Of a DNA stretch of 34,041 bases, positions 16,807-25,190 are shown in pieces (positions within the stretch are counted from its first letter, which is position 1; the number at the start of each line of letters is the position of its first letter). The DNA lies in assembly GCA_035250245.1 (NCBI GenBank), contig DATFFH010000069.1:1-34041 (forward strand). The letters are read 5' to 3'. The stretch comes from Luteimonas_C sp035250245 (GTDB lineage: Bacteria > Pseudomonadota > Gammaproteobacteria > Xanthomonadales > Xanthomonadaceae). Under the pieces are notes generated by a model. That model was not told the origin of the DNA. It did no database searches and saw only the letters and a list, made by a program, of their open reading frames with translations. A program made the translations under genes and the position numbers.

Positions 16807-18897
16807 TCAGGCCGACAGGTGCTCGATCGCCGCGACGCTGCCGAGCCGATCCGCGAGACGCTTGAGCAGCGCAAGACGGTTGCCGCGTACCGCCGCATCG
16901 TCCGCGTTCACCATCACGCCGTCGAAGAACGCATCGACCTGCGGGCGCAGGCGCGCGAGACGGCCGAGCACGGCGACGTAGTCGCGCTTGGCCAGGGTGT
17001 CGTCGGTGTCGGCGACAGCTTGGGTCACGGCCTCGTGCAGTTCGCGTTCGGCCGATTCGGAGAACAGCTTCGCGTCGACCGTGTCCGGAATCGCGCCTTC
17101 GGCTTTCTTCAGGATGTTGCGGATGCGCTTGTTGGCGGCGGCGAGGGCTTCGGCTTCGGGGAGTTTTGCGAATTCGCTGATTGCAGTTAATCGAAGTTCG
17201 AAATCAGGAAGAGTGTTGGGATCAACAGCCTTTACTGCTTCAAACTGCTGTGGAGCTACGCCGCGTTCAGAGAAATAGCTACGAAGGCGGTCATATACAA
17301 ATTCGCAGATCTCGTGGGCCTTGAGCGCCTTGGCGTCATCATCTTCAAACTTGATCGGCTGGGCTTCGACGGCGCCGAGCACCAGATAGTACGTGTCGGC
17401 TTCCAACTGTCCTTCCAACAAGGTTCGCGCTAAGCCCAGCGCGCCCCTGCGAAGACCGAAGGGATCCTTGTTGCCGGAGGGCTGTAGGCCTGCACTGAAC
17501 CCTCCAGCGAGACTATCAAGGCGCTCAGCGATAGCGACGACCTTGCCTAATAGCGATGGTGCGATTGCATCGCCAGAAAAACGAGGCATGTAGGCTTCGT
17601 CGATCGCATGTGCGACCTCAAGGGGCTCGCTTTCGACTGCTGCGTAGTAGCGTCCGGCGATACCTTGCAACTCCGGGAATTCGTTCACCAATCTCGACTG
17701 CAAATCTGCTTTCGACAATTCCGCCGCGTGTCGAGCGGAATTCGCATCAATGCCGACTTCGTTCGCCACGGTTTCGGCCAGCATAGCCACGCGCGCGACC
17801 TTGTCGGCGACGGTGCCGAGCTTGGCCTGGTAGGTGACGGTTTTCAGGCCTTCGTTCATCGACGCCAGGCCCTGCTTCATGTCTTCGACGAAAAAGAACT
17901 TGGCGTCGGCGAAGCGCGGGCGGATCACGCGTTCGTAGCCTTTGCGGATCTCGCTTTCGTCTTTCGACTCGATATTGGCGATGCCGACGAAGCGCTCGGT
18001 CAGCTTGCCGGCGCCGTCTAGCACGGGGAAGAACTTCTGGTTGGCCTCCATCGTGGCGATCAGCGCTTCCTGCGGCACGGCCAGGAATTCGTGTTCGAAC
18101 GAGCACAGCACCGCTTTGGGCCATTCGACCAGGCAGTTCACTTGCTCCAGATTGTCGGCATCCACGCGCGCCGCGCCGCCGGCCTCGCCCGCGGCGCGTT
18201 CGACCTCGCGCACGATGCGCTCGCGGCGCTCGTCCGGATCGGCCAGCACCTTGGCCCCGCGCAGCGAATCCAAGTAATCGCCGGGATGATTGATCCACAC
18301 CGGCTTGTCGTGCAGGAAGCGATGGCCGCGGCTCATGCGATCGGCTTTCACGCCGAGCACGCCGCCTTCGACCACGTCCTTGCCGAGCAGCATCACCAGC
18401 CAATGCACGGGCCGCGCGAAAGCGTAGTCGTGGTCGCCCCAGCGCATCGGCTTGGGGATCGGCATCGCGGCGATCGCCTCGCCGACGATCTCCGGCAGCA
18501 GGTCGCGCGTGCGCGCGCCGGGCTTGACCGCGCGATGCACGAAGCGCTCGCCCTTGGCGTCGCTGGTCTTCTCCAACTGCGTCCAATCGACGCCGGCCTT
18601 CTGCGCGAAGCCTTGCAAGGCTTTGGTCGGCTCGCCGTTCGCGTCGAGCGCGATGTTCAGATAGGGGCCGAGCACTTCGGATTTCTGTTCCGGCTGTTCC
18701 AGCGCCACGCCCGGCAGCAAGGCCGCCAAGCGGCGTGGCGTGTACAGCGGTTTGGCGCCTTCGCGCTCGAAAGCGATGCCGCGTTTGGCCAGACCGTCGA
18801 TCACGTTGTCGAAAAACGCCTGGGCCAGGCCGGGCAGGGCCTTGACCGGCAGTTCTTCGGTGCCTAGTTCGATCAGCAGCGGTTGCATGTCGCTCAT
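16807..18897 (-). CDS. glyS: Glycine--tRNA ligase beta subunit
   Basis: 696 residues, the beta subunit of the alpha2-beta2 glycyl-tRNA synthetase that charges tRNA-Gly. Typical opening LLIELGTEELPVKALPGLA and later family blocks (YTPRRLAALLPGV, VHWLVMLLG, MEANQKFFPVLD, RPRFADAKFFFVEDMKQGL, GLRRGALGLARTLLE) with the C-terminal anticodon-binding helical domain. I chose the ATG at 18897; the frame is open upstream but that part is repeat DNA (18917-19047). Residues about 376-576 (17170-17770) are coded by DNA of clearly lower GC than either side, although the protein reads normally, which suggests gene mosaicism. Confidence 0.96.
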   Translation of the reverse strand: MSDMQPLLIELGTEELPVKALPGLAQAFFDNVIDGLAKRGIAFEREGAKPLYTPRRLAALLPGVALEQPEQKSEVLGPYLNIALDANGEPTKALQGFAQKAGVDWTQLEKTSDAKGERFVHRAVKPGARTRDLLPEIVGEAIAAMPIPKPMRWGDHDYAFARPVHWLVMLLGKDVVEGGVLGVKADRMSRGHRFLHDKPVWINHPGDYLDSLRGAKVLADPDERRERIVREVERAAGEAGGAARVDADNLEQVNCLVEWPKAVLCSFEHEFLAVPQEALIATMEANQKFFPVLDGAGKLTERFVGIANIESKDESEIRKGYERVIRPRFADAKFFFVEDMKQGLASMNEGLKTVTYQAKLGTVADKVARVAMLAETVANEVGIDANSARHAAELSKADLQSRLVNEFPELQGIAGRYYAAVESEPLEVAHAIDEAYMPRFSGDAIAPSLLGKVVAIAERLDSLAGGFSAGLQPSGNKDPFGLRRGALGLARTLLEGQLEADTYYLVLGAVEAQPIKFEDDDAKALKAHEICEFVYDRLRSYFSERGVAPQQFEAVKAVDPNTLPDFELRLTAISEFAKLPEAEALAAANKRIRNILKKAEGAIPDTVDAKLFSESAERELHEAVTQAVADTDDTLAKRDYVAVLGRLARLRPQVDAFFDGVMVNADDAAVRGNRLALLKRLADRLGSVAAIEHLSA

Positions 18898-18916
18898 TTC
18901 GGAATCTCGAGATGTT

Positions 18917-18968
18917 CCCCTCTCCCCTTTGCGGGAGAGGGGTGGCGCGGAGCGCCGGGGAGAGGGGT
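18917..18968. repeat. CTCTCCC-type palindromic repeat (inverted copy)
   Basis: CCCCTCTCCCCTTTGCGGG...AGAGGGG hairpin followed by a GGCGCGGAGCGCC stem. Same family as 2905-2953 but in the opposite orientation. It sits in the 157-base glyQ-glyS gap, immediately upstream of glyS. Confidence 0.75.
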
Positions 18969-18997
18969 CGGCTTTTCCGGCAAGATCAAAAGCGGAA

Positions 18998-19047
18998 CCC
19001 TCTCTCTGGCCCTTCGGGCCTGTCTCTCTCCCGCAAGGGGAGAGAAA
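18998..19047. repeat. CTCTCCC-type palindromic repeat
   Basis: CCCTCTCTCTGGCCC TTC GGGCC followed by a CTCTCTCCC...GGGGAGAG arm pair. Forms an inverted pair with 18917-18968, so the two can fold into one larger hairpin within the glyQ-glyS transcript. Confidence 0.75.
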
Positions 19048-19054
19048 CAAAGCA

Positions 19055-19954
<900 letters not shown>

Positions 19955-20034
19955 CGTGGTGCGAACGGCGGCGGCGAGGGCCGGTTAGTATACGGGTCGG
20001 TCCGCTCCGGGCCGGCGCTCGCGCTCGCCAAGAC

Positions 20035-20769
20035 ATGTCTTCCGCCGCTCCTTTTCTGATCGTCGAGACCGGGCAGCCGGTGCCCTCGATGCGCCGCCAC
20101 GGCGGTTTCCCGCACTGGATCCGAGTCGCCGCCGGCCTGCGCGCGGACGAAGCGGTGGTGGCGCGGGTCGAACAGGGCGCCGAATTGCCGCAGCGCGAAG
20201 GTTTCGCCGGCGTCATCGTCACCGGCTCGGGCGCGATGGTCACCGAACGCCGCGATTGGAGCGAACGCAGTGCGCAATGGCTGCGCGAGGCCGCGCACGC
20301 AGGCATGCCGCTGTTCGGCATCTGCTACGGTCATCAGTTGCTGGCGCATGCGCTGGGCGGCGAAGTCGGCGACCACCCGGCCGGACGCGAGATGGGCACG
20401 GTCGGCTTGGAGCTGCACCCGCACGCCGCGGACGATCCGCTGTTCGCCGGCCTGCCCGAGCGCTTTCCCGCCCAGGCCACGCACTTGCAGACGGTGCTGC
20501 GCGCGCCCGAAGGTGCGACTGTGCTGGCCAAGTCGGTGCACGACGCCTGCCATGCTTTCCGCTGGGGCGATCGCGTCTGGGGCGTGCAGTTCCATCCCGA
20601 ATTCAGCGCCGCGCACATGCGCGGCTACGTGCACGCGCGGCGCGAGGCGTTGGGCAAAGAAGGCCGCGACTGGCGCACGGTGTCGGCGGACGTGACCGCG
20701 GCGCCGCAGGCGCGGCGCGTGCTGCGGCGTTTCGTGAAGCACGCGCGCAACGGGTTCCGCGGCCGCTGA
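20035..20769 (+). CDS. Class I glutamine amidotransferase-like protein
   Basis: 244 residues with the full class I amidotransferase triad: nucleophile elbow FGICYGHQLL (Cys97) and QFHPEF (His187, Glu189). Further family features are the oxyanion strand VTGSGAMVTE and the TVLRAPEGATVLAKS strand. It is a stand-alone domain like the GuaA glutaminase or the YfeJ-type proteins. Such proteins release ammonia from glutamine or act on gamma-glutamyl compounds; the acceptor reaction is not visible because no synthetase domain or partner gene is adjacent. Divergent from glyQ and followed 58 bases later by a membrane protein gene. Confidence 0.85.
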   Translation: MSSAAPFLIVETGQPVPSMRRHGGFPHWIRVAAGLRADEAVVARVEQGAELPQREGFAGVIVTGSGAMVTERRDWSERSAQWLREAAHAGMPLFGICYGHQLLAHALGGEVGDHPAGREMGTVGLELHPHAADDPLFAGLPERFPAQATHLQTVLRAPEGATVLAKSVHDACHAFRWGDRVWGVQFHPEFSAAHMRGYVHARREALGKEGRDWRTVSADVTAAPQARRVLRRFVKHARNGFRGR

Positions 20770-20827
20770 TACGATCGGCTAGGATGGCGCGCGGCTGCGC
20801 CGCGCCCGATATCGAAAAGGAAAAGAC

Positions 20828-21751
20828 ATGCAGATGCGCACGATGGGACCCGGAGCCGGATGGCGCTGGCTGGTGCAGGGCGTCAACCTGGGTCGGCACA
20901 ATGCGCGGGCGGTGTTCGGCGGCACCGGGCTGTTGATCGCGGTGGCCTTGGTGCCGACGGTGATCCAACTGATCGTGCAGGTGGGCCTGAAGAACACCGG
21001 CGAAGGCGCGATGTATGCGCTGGGCGCGTTCAGCCTGCTGTTCTCGCTGTTGGTGGTGATCCCGTTGGTCGCCGGCATGCTGCGGGTGATCCACGCCAGC
21101 GAGAATGGGCGTGCGACGCATGCCACGGCGATCTTCGACGTGTTCAAGCCCGGCGGCGGCATCGGCCGCATCGTCGCGGTCTCGGTGGCGCTGGCGGTGC
21201 TGGCGGCAGCGGTGATCGGCCTGATCGTCTCCGTCGTCGATCCAAGCGTGGCGCAGTGGTACGTGCAGGCCATGGTGGCCAGCCGCAATCTGGAAACGGG
21301 CGCGGCCTCGCCGAGCCTGCCGCCCTTGCCGGAAGGCATCGGCATGGTGGTCGGGCTGCTGATCCTGTTCGGCTTGTTCATGCAGGGCTTCCATGCGATC
21401 GCGTTCGGCCAGATCGCATTGACCGACCGCAGCGTCGGCGGCGCGCTGACCGACGGTTGCGTTGGCGCGCTGAAGAATCTGCTGCCCTTGCTGGTGCTGC
21501 TGGTGTGTTTCGCGATCGGTGCCCTGCTGGCCCTGCTCGTGGTCGCGCTGCTGGTCGGGCTGCTCGCGGCGGTCGGCTCGCTGGTCGATCCGATGCTGGG
21601 CGTGGCTTTGGCGGCGCCGGTGTATCTGGCCTTCCTGCTGGTCCTGTACGTGGTCATCTTCGGCGTGATGTACCACCTGTGGCGCGACGTGACCGGCGCC
21701 GGCGAGGCCCCCACCGCGCCCGCGGACAAGAACGGCGTCGTCGCGGCCTGA
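20828..21751 (+). CDS. BPSS1780-family multi-pass membrane protein
   Basis: 307 residues with a purine-rich Shine-Dalgarno sequence (AAAAGGAAAAGAC) just before the ATG. Soluble N-terminal WRWLVQGVNLGRHNARAVFGG leads into about six hydrophobic helices: near 33-52, 59-82, 113-138, 168-187, 214-247 and 260-282. The tail is short and charged (WRDVTGAGEAPTAPADKNG). The layout and N-terminal W-x-x-x-G pattern resemble the BPSS1780 family of inner-membrane proteins, which has no assigned activity. It shares direction with the amidotransferase gene, possibly co-transcribed. Confidence 0.7.
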   Translation: MQMRTMGPGAGWRWLVQGVNLGRHNARAVFGGTGLLIAVALVPTVIQLIVQVGLKNTGEGAMYALGAFSLLFSLLVVIPLVAGMLRVIHASENGRATHATAIFDVFKPGGGIGRIVAVSVALAVLAAAVIGLIVSVVDPSVAQWYVQAMVASRNLETGAASPSLPPLPEGIGMVVGLLILFGLFMQGFHAIAFGQIALTDRSVGGALTDGCVGALKNLLPLLVLLVCFAIGALLALLVVALLVGLLAAVGSLVDPMLGVALAAPVYLAFLLVLYVVIFGVMYHLWRDVTGAGEAPTAPADKNGVVAA

Positions 21752-21761
21752 TTCGGCAAAC

Positions 21762-21793
21762 GTAGCCCGGGTAAGCGAAGCGCTATCCGGGAA
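21762..21793. repeat. GTAGCCCGGG-type repeat
   Basis: GTAGCCCGGGTAAGCGAAGCGCTATCCGGG; the same repeat type forms a large inverted pair at 25024-25161. It lies between converging genes and supplies the last codons and the stop of the RDD gene. Confidence 0.7.
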
Positions 21794-22505
21794 TCGCAGC
21801 GCCGAGGCTCAGCGTCATCGACAATGCGCGGTCGACCGACGCCTGCATCATCCCGAGCAGGACGAAATACAGCCAGCCGAACCCCAGCAGGCCGGCGATC
21901 GCCTGCAGCGCCAGCCACAGCTTGGCGGCGGGCGGCATCGGATCGTCGTCTTGCGCCGTCACTTGCGCGCCGGCGATCAGGTCGTGCAGCGCGCGCTTCT
22001 GCGGCGCGCGTGCGGCCATGGCATGGCCGATGTTGAGCGTGAGCCAGGACAGGGTGCCGGCGAAATGGCGCGCGACGGTCAGCGAGCCGTGCAATTTTTC
22101 GCCTTCGAATCCGGTCGTGCGCAGGCCCAGCGCGCGCTTGCCGGGCGTGGCTTGCCAAGGCGACGCTTCGAAGCCGATCCAATACGCCGCCGCGAGCAGC
22201 GCGAACCAAGCCGCCGGGACGATCAATAGCGCGAAGACGCACAGCGCCACGACATGCAGGGCCTCGCGCACGCCCGCGTCGCCGGCCAGCCGATACGCCA
22301 AAGCAAGTGGCTCGCCGCCGCGCACCAGCGCGTCGACCATCCGCTGCGCCACCGTATCGAACAGCGACGCGGTCGCTTCTTGCAGCAAGCGCAGCTGCGC
22401 ACGCATCCGTCCCGCGCTCAGCAACCACACCGGCAGCGCCAGGATCGCCGCATCCAGCGTCCAGGCCGCATAGCGTTTCCAGAAACCGGCGGGAACCTCA
22501 GCCAT
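21783..22505 (-). CDS. RDD-family membrane protein
   Basis: 240 residues. The N-terminal FWKRYAAWTLDAAILALPVW carries the R-x-x-A-x-x-LD signature that names RDD proteins, where Arg and Asp pair in the first helix. A second hydrophobic helix pair (about 82-108) and the conserved ATPGKRALGLRTTGFEGEKL block follow, then a C-terminal helix (about 200-222). Function of the family is mostly unknown; transport of small solutes or ions has been proposed for some. The start overlaps the tatC stop by 8 bases, so it is the last gene of the tat operon. The final residues (AAIPG) and the stop are encoded by a GTAGCCCGGG repeat, so the natural C-terminus may have been altered by repeat insertion. Confidence 0.85.
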   Translation of the reverse strand: MAEVPAGFWKRYAAWTLDAAILALPVWLLSAGRMRAQLRLLQEATASLFDTVAQRMVDALVRGGEPLALAYRLAGDAGVREALHVVALCVFALLIVPAAWFALLAAAYWIGFEASPWQATPGKRALGLRTTGFEGEKLHGSLTVARHFAGTLSWLTLNIGHAMAARAPQKRALHDLIAGAQVTAQDDDPMPPAAKLWLALQAIAGLLGFGWLYFVLLGMMQASVDRALSMTLSLGAAIPG

Positions 22506-23259
22506 CGCCGGCGTCGGCCGGCTCGCCGTCGCCGCGCGGCGAGACGAAGCGCGCGGCGAAGATGCCGGCTTCGTACAGCAGCATCATCGGAATCGCCAGC
22601 AGCAGCTGCGAAACCACATCGGGCGGAGTGATGATCGCGGCGATGACGAAAATGCCGACGATCGCGTAGCCGCGCCATTCGCGCAGCTGCGCCGGCGTCA
22701 CCCAGCCCAGCAGCACCAGGATCACCAGCGCCACCGGCAACTCGAAGCTGGCGCCGAAGGCCAGGAAGATCACCAGCACGAAATCCAGATACGCGTTGAT
22801 GTCGGTCATCATCGCCACGCCCGCCGGCGTCACCTTGTTGAGGAAGGTGAACACCGCCGGCAGCACCACGAAGTAAGCGAACGCGCAGCCGATGTAGAAC
22901 AGCAGCAGCGACGACGCCAGCAGCGGCATCGCCAGTTTCTTCTCGCGCCGGTACAGGCCGGGCGCGACAAAGGCCCACACCTGGTACAGCAGCCACGGCA
23001 TCGCGCCGACCAGGGCGACGAAGAACGCCAGTTTCAGCGGCGCGAAGAACGGCGAGGCGACTTCGATCGCGATCAGCTGGCCGCCCTTCGGCAATTTTTC
23101 CAGCAGCGGCTGCGCCAGCCAGCCGTACAGTTTGTTGGCGAAGGGCAGCAGGCAAACGAAGACCAGCAACAAGCCCACCACCGCGCGCAGCAGCCGCGCG
23201 CGCAGTTCGATCAGATGATCGAGCAGGCGGCCTTGGACTTCGTCGTCAGCGGACAGCAT
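22498..23259 (-). CDS. tatC: Sec-independent protein translocase TatC
   Basis: 253 residues, the six-helix receptor for twin-arginine signal peptides in the inner membrane. N-terminal LLDHLIELRARLLRAVVGL carries the conserved HLxELRxR signature. The loop around EVASPFFAPLKLAFFVALVG, PWLLYQVWAFVAPGLYRREK, FELPVALVILVLLGWV and ITPPDVVSQLLLAIPMMLLYE are all family hallmarks. The first 14 bases overlap the end of tatB, so translation is coupled. Operon order tatA-tatB-tatC-RDD on the minus strand. Confidence 0.97.
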   Translation of the reverse strand: MLSADDEVQGRLLDHLIELRARLLRAVVGLLLVFVCLLPFANKLYGWLAQPLLEKLPKGGQLIAIEVASPFFAPLKLAFFVALVGAMPWLLYQVWAFVAPGLYRREKKLAMPLLASSLLLFYIGCAFAYFVVLPAVFTFLNKVTPAGVAMMTDINAYLDFVLVIFLAFGASFELPVALVILVLLGWVTPAQLREWRGYAIVGIFVIAAIITPPDVVSQLLLAIPMMLLYEAGIFAARFVSPRGDGEPADAGDG

Positions 23260-23620
23260 CGTCGTCGCGGCTCGGCGTGGGGGTGGACGTTCCTGCAGGC
23301 GTTTCCGCGGGCGTTTCGATCGGCGGCGTCGCGTCGGGATCGCCGGGCATGCGTTCGAAATCGTGGCGGATCTGTTCGCCCTGTTCGCGGAAATCCTGGT
23401 CGGCGCGGCGCATCATCTCGCGCGTGTCCTGCAAGTTGCGCTTGAGTTCTTCGGCGGCCAGGTCGCGTTCCAGCTCGTCCTTCACCGAATTCCATTGCGC
23501 GCGCGCGCGTCGCACCCACAGGCCGGCGAAGCGCGCGGCCTTGGGCAGGCGCTCGGGACCGAGCACGATCAGCGCGACCACGGCGATGATCAGCAGCTCG
23601 CTGAAGCCGATGTCGAACAT
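23246..23620 (-). CDS. tatB: Sec-independent protein translocase TatB
   Basis: 124 residues. Short periplasmic N-terminus and one membrane helix (MFDIGFSELLIIAVVALIVL), then the conserved GPERLP hinge and an amphipathic helix (KAARFAGLWVRRARAQWN) followed by a charged coil (LERDLAAEELKRNLQDTREM) and a Pro/Thr-rich tail. TatB forms the receptor complex with TatC for folded proteins bearing twin-arginine signals. It is separated from tatA by 34 bases and overlaps tatC by 14. Confidence 0.95.
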   Translation of the reverse strand: MFDIGFSELLIIAVVALIVLGPERLPKAARFAGLWVRRARAQWNSVKDELERDLAAEELKRNLQDTREMMRRADQDFREQGEQIRHDFERMPGDPDATPPIETPAETPAGTSTPTPSRDDDAVR

Positions 23621-23654
23621 GGCCGGGAACTACTGCGGTGCGGCGCCGGCGCGC

Positions 23655-23900
23655 TCAGCGCGCCGCGTCGTCGTCGTTGCGCTGGGAAGCGGACGGCTCG
23701 CCGTCGCGCGTCTGATCATTGCGCCGGGACTCGTCGCCCAATTTGGCCGGCGGGCCTTTGTCATCGTCGTTCATGCCCTGCTTGAAGCCCTTCACGGCTT
23801 CGCCCACGTCCTTGCCGACGTTCTTCAGGCGCTTGGTGCCGAACACCAGCACCACGATCACGAGCACGATCACCCAGTGCCAGATACTGAGACCACCCAT
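23655..23900 (-). CDS. tatA: Sec-independent protein translocase TatA
   Basis: 81 residues, the pore-forming subunit that oligomerises around a docked Tat substrate. MGGLSIWHWVIVLVIVVLVF is the membrane helix, FGTKRL the hinge, and KNVGKDVGEAVKGFKQGM the amphipathic helix, ending in an acidic D-D-D stretch and a polar tail. The hinge and helix fit TatA rather than TatB. It lies 69 bases downstream of the SYLF gene on the same strand and begins the tat genes. Confidence 0.96.
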   Translation of the reverse strand: MGGLSIWHWVIVLVIVVLVFGTKRLKNVGKDVGEAVKGFKQGMNDDDKGPPAKLGDESRRNDQTRDGEPSASQRNDDDAAR

Positions 23901-23969
23901 CGGGGTTTCGCCAATTCAGTTGCGGGCGAACAGGATAGCGCAGACCGTGTTACGGCCGCGGGGCGAAGG

Positions 23970-24860
23970 TCACGGCTTGGGCGGCGGGGGCGATTCGGGC
24001 AGGGCCTCGGTGCGTACGCCGCCGGCTTCCACCGGCTCGAACGTGGACGGCTGCGGTTGCGCGCCGGCCGGTTCGGCGGCGCTCGGCGCCGGCGCGACGG
24101 AAGCGGCGGCGGGCGCTGAATACGCGGCCGGGGAGGCCATGGCGGTCTGCGCGCCTTCGGTGCCGCGGCGCGCGCGTGCGCCGGCGGTGGCTTCTTCCAG
24201 GCCGTCGCGGAAATCGACGATCGCGTTGTTGGCCATCGGGCGCTCGGTGCGGCCTTCGAAGATCATCCGCGGCGTGGTGCCGTTGCCGTACACGGCCTGG
24301 TTGGCGGCGTTGTCGATCGACAGCACCGCGCCGTCCAGGGCCACGCCGGCGAACAGGCCGCGGGCGCGCGACCAGGACCAGATTTCGGCCTTCAATTGGC
24401 CGTCGGTGGCGGTGGCGGCGTTGCGGCCCAGCGGCCCGGCGGCGACGCCGGCATCGGCGCCCAGGGTGAACTTGCCGTTGACGATCGATTCCAGGCCGCG
24501 GTCGCTGCGGAACACCAGCACCACGTCGGCCGACTGCACGCCGGCCTGGAAGCCGATGCTGCCGCCGGTGAGGGTGATGAAGCTGGGATTGGACCAGGTG
24601 CCGTCGGGATTCTTCACCGACAGCACGCCGTGGCCGCGGCGGCCGCCGATCACCAGGCCCGCCTTGATCGTATCGGGGATCACCGCGATCGCGCGCGCTT
24701 CGTCGAGCAGCTTGTCGGGGATCGCGGATTCGGGAATGGCCTGGATCTCGTTGAGCACGCGCAACGCATCGCGCGCTTTGCCTTCTTCGGTCGCGGCGAA
24801 GGCGAATGCGGGCGCCAGGCAAGCGGCGATCAGGATCAGGACGCGGGTCAGGCGGGTCAT
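23970..24860 (-). CDS. SYLF/YSC84-domain lipid-binding protein, secreted
   Basis: 296 residues with a signal peptide (MTRLTRVLILIAACLAPAFAFA, cleavage near 22) and a Shine-Dalgarno GGAG 7 bases before the ATG. Residues about 50-225 form the SYLF domain, known in eukaryotes to bind phosphoinositides and widespread in bacterial envelope proteins: AIAVIPDTIKAGLVIGGRRG, HGVLSVKN, PSFITLTGGSIGFQAGVQSA, DVVLVFRSDRGLESIVNG. A roughly 70-residue Ala/Pro-rich low-complexity tail (from about 226) follows and may span or contact the cell wall. Same strand as tatABC, 69 bases upstream of tatA; co-transcription is possible. Confidence 0.85.
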   Translation of the reverse strand: MTRLTRVLILIAACLAPAFAFAATEEGKARDALRVLNEIQAIPESAIPDKLLDEARAIAVIPDTIKAGLVIGGRRGHGVLSVKNPDGTWSNPSFITLTGGSIGFQAGVQSADVVLVFRSDRGLESIVNGKFTLGADAGVAAGPLGRNAATATDGQLKAEIWSWSRARGLFAGVALDGAVLSIDNAANQAVYGNGTTPRMIFEGRTERPMANNAIVDFRDGLEEATAGARARRGTEGAQTAMASPAAYSAPAAASVAPAPSAAEPAGAQPQPSTFEPVEAGGVRTEALPESPPPPKP

Positions 24861-25190
24861 AACGAGCTCCGGGGCGAGCGGCGAACGGAAGTAAGGACAG
24901 CAAAATACAGCTGGAGTTCAGCCTAGTCTCGTCGGGATGAATCGCATCTGAGTTTTGCGCGCGGCGAAATCCGTCGGCGCTTCATCGAACAATACGATCG
25001 CGACAGCAATGGGCACTTCAGAGGTAGCCCGGGTGGAGCGAAGCGATACCCGGGACCCTCGCGACGTACCCTGCGCTCAGCTCAATCGTTGTTTCGCCCG
25101 AGTGGGCCTATCGCGGAGAAATGGCGTTCCCGGGTATCGCCTTCGGCTCCACCCGGGCTACGATGCGCGCGCCTGAAGCCAGCGCCCTGC
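24861..25190. other. Divergent intergenic region between the SYLF gene and hemH
   Basis: 330 bases without a supported gene. The right part is occupied by an inverted pair of GTAGCCCGGG repeats (25024-25161). The left part (24880-25010) is somewhat AT-richer and is where promoters of the two divergent genes would have to lie; I could not identify convincing -35/-10 pairs. Confidence 0.5.
25024..25161. repeat. Inverted pair of GTAGCCCGGG repeats
   Basis: Arm at 25024-25056 (GTAGCCCGGGTGGAGCGAAG, continuing CGATACCCGGGA) and its near-perfect reverse complement at 25126-25161 are separated by about 70 bases, giving a stem of roughly 32 pairs directly upstream of hemH. A single related copy is at 21762-21793. 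Likely a BIME-like element. Confidence 0.85.

Noticed and set aside
18898..19050. N-terminal extension of GlyS
   Set aside because: Codes for repeat DNA; the conserved GlyS opening begins directly after the ATG at 18897.
25089..25190. N-terminal extension of HemH
   Set aside because: Reads through one arm of an inverted repeat; homologues start at the MPASPPALLLVNLGTPEA position.
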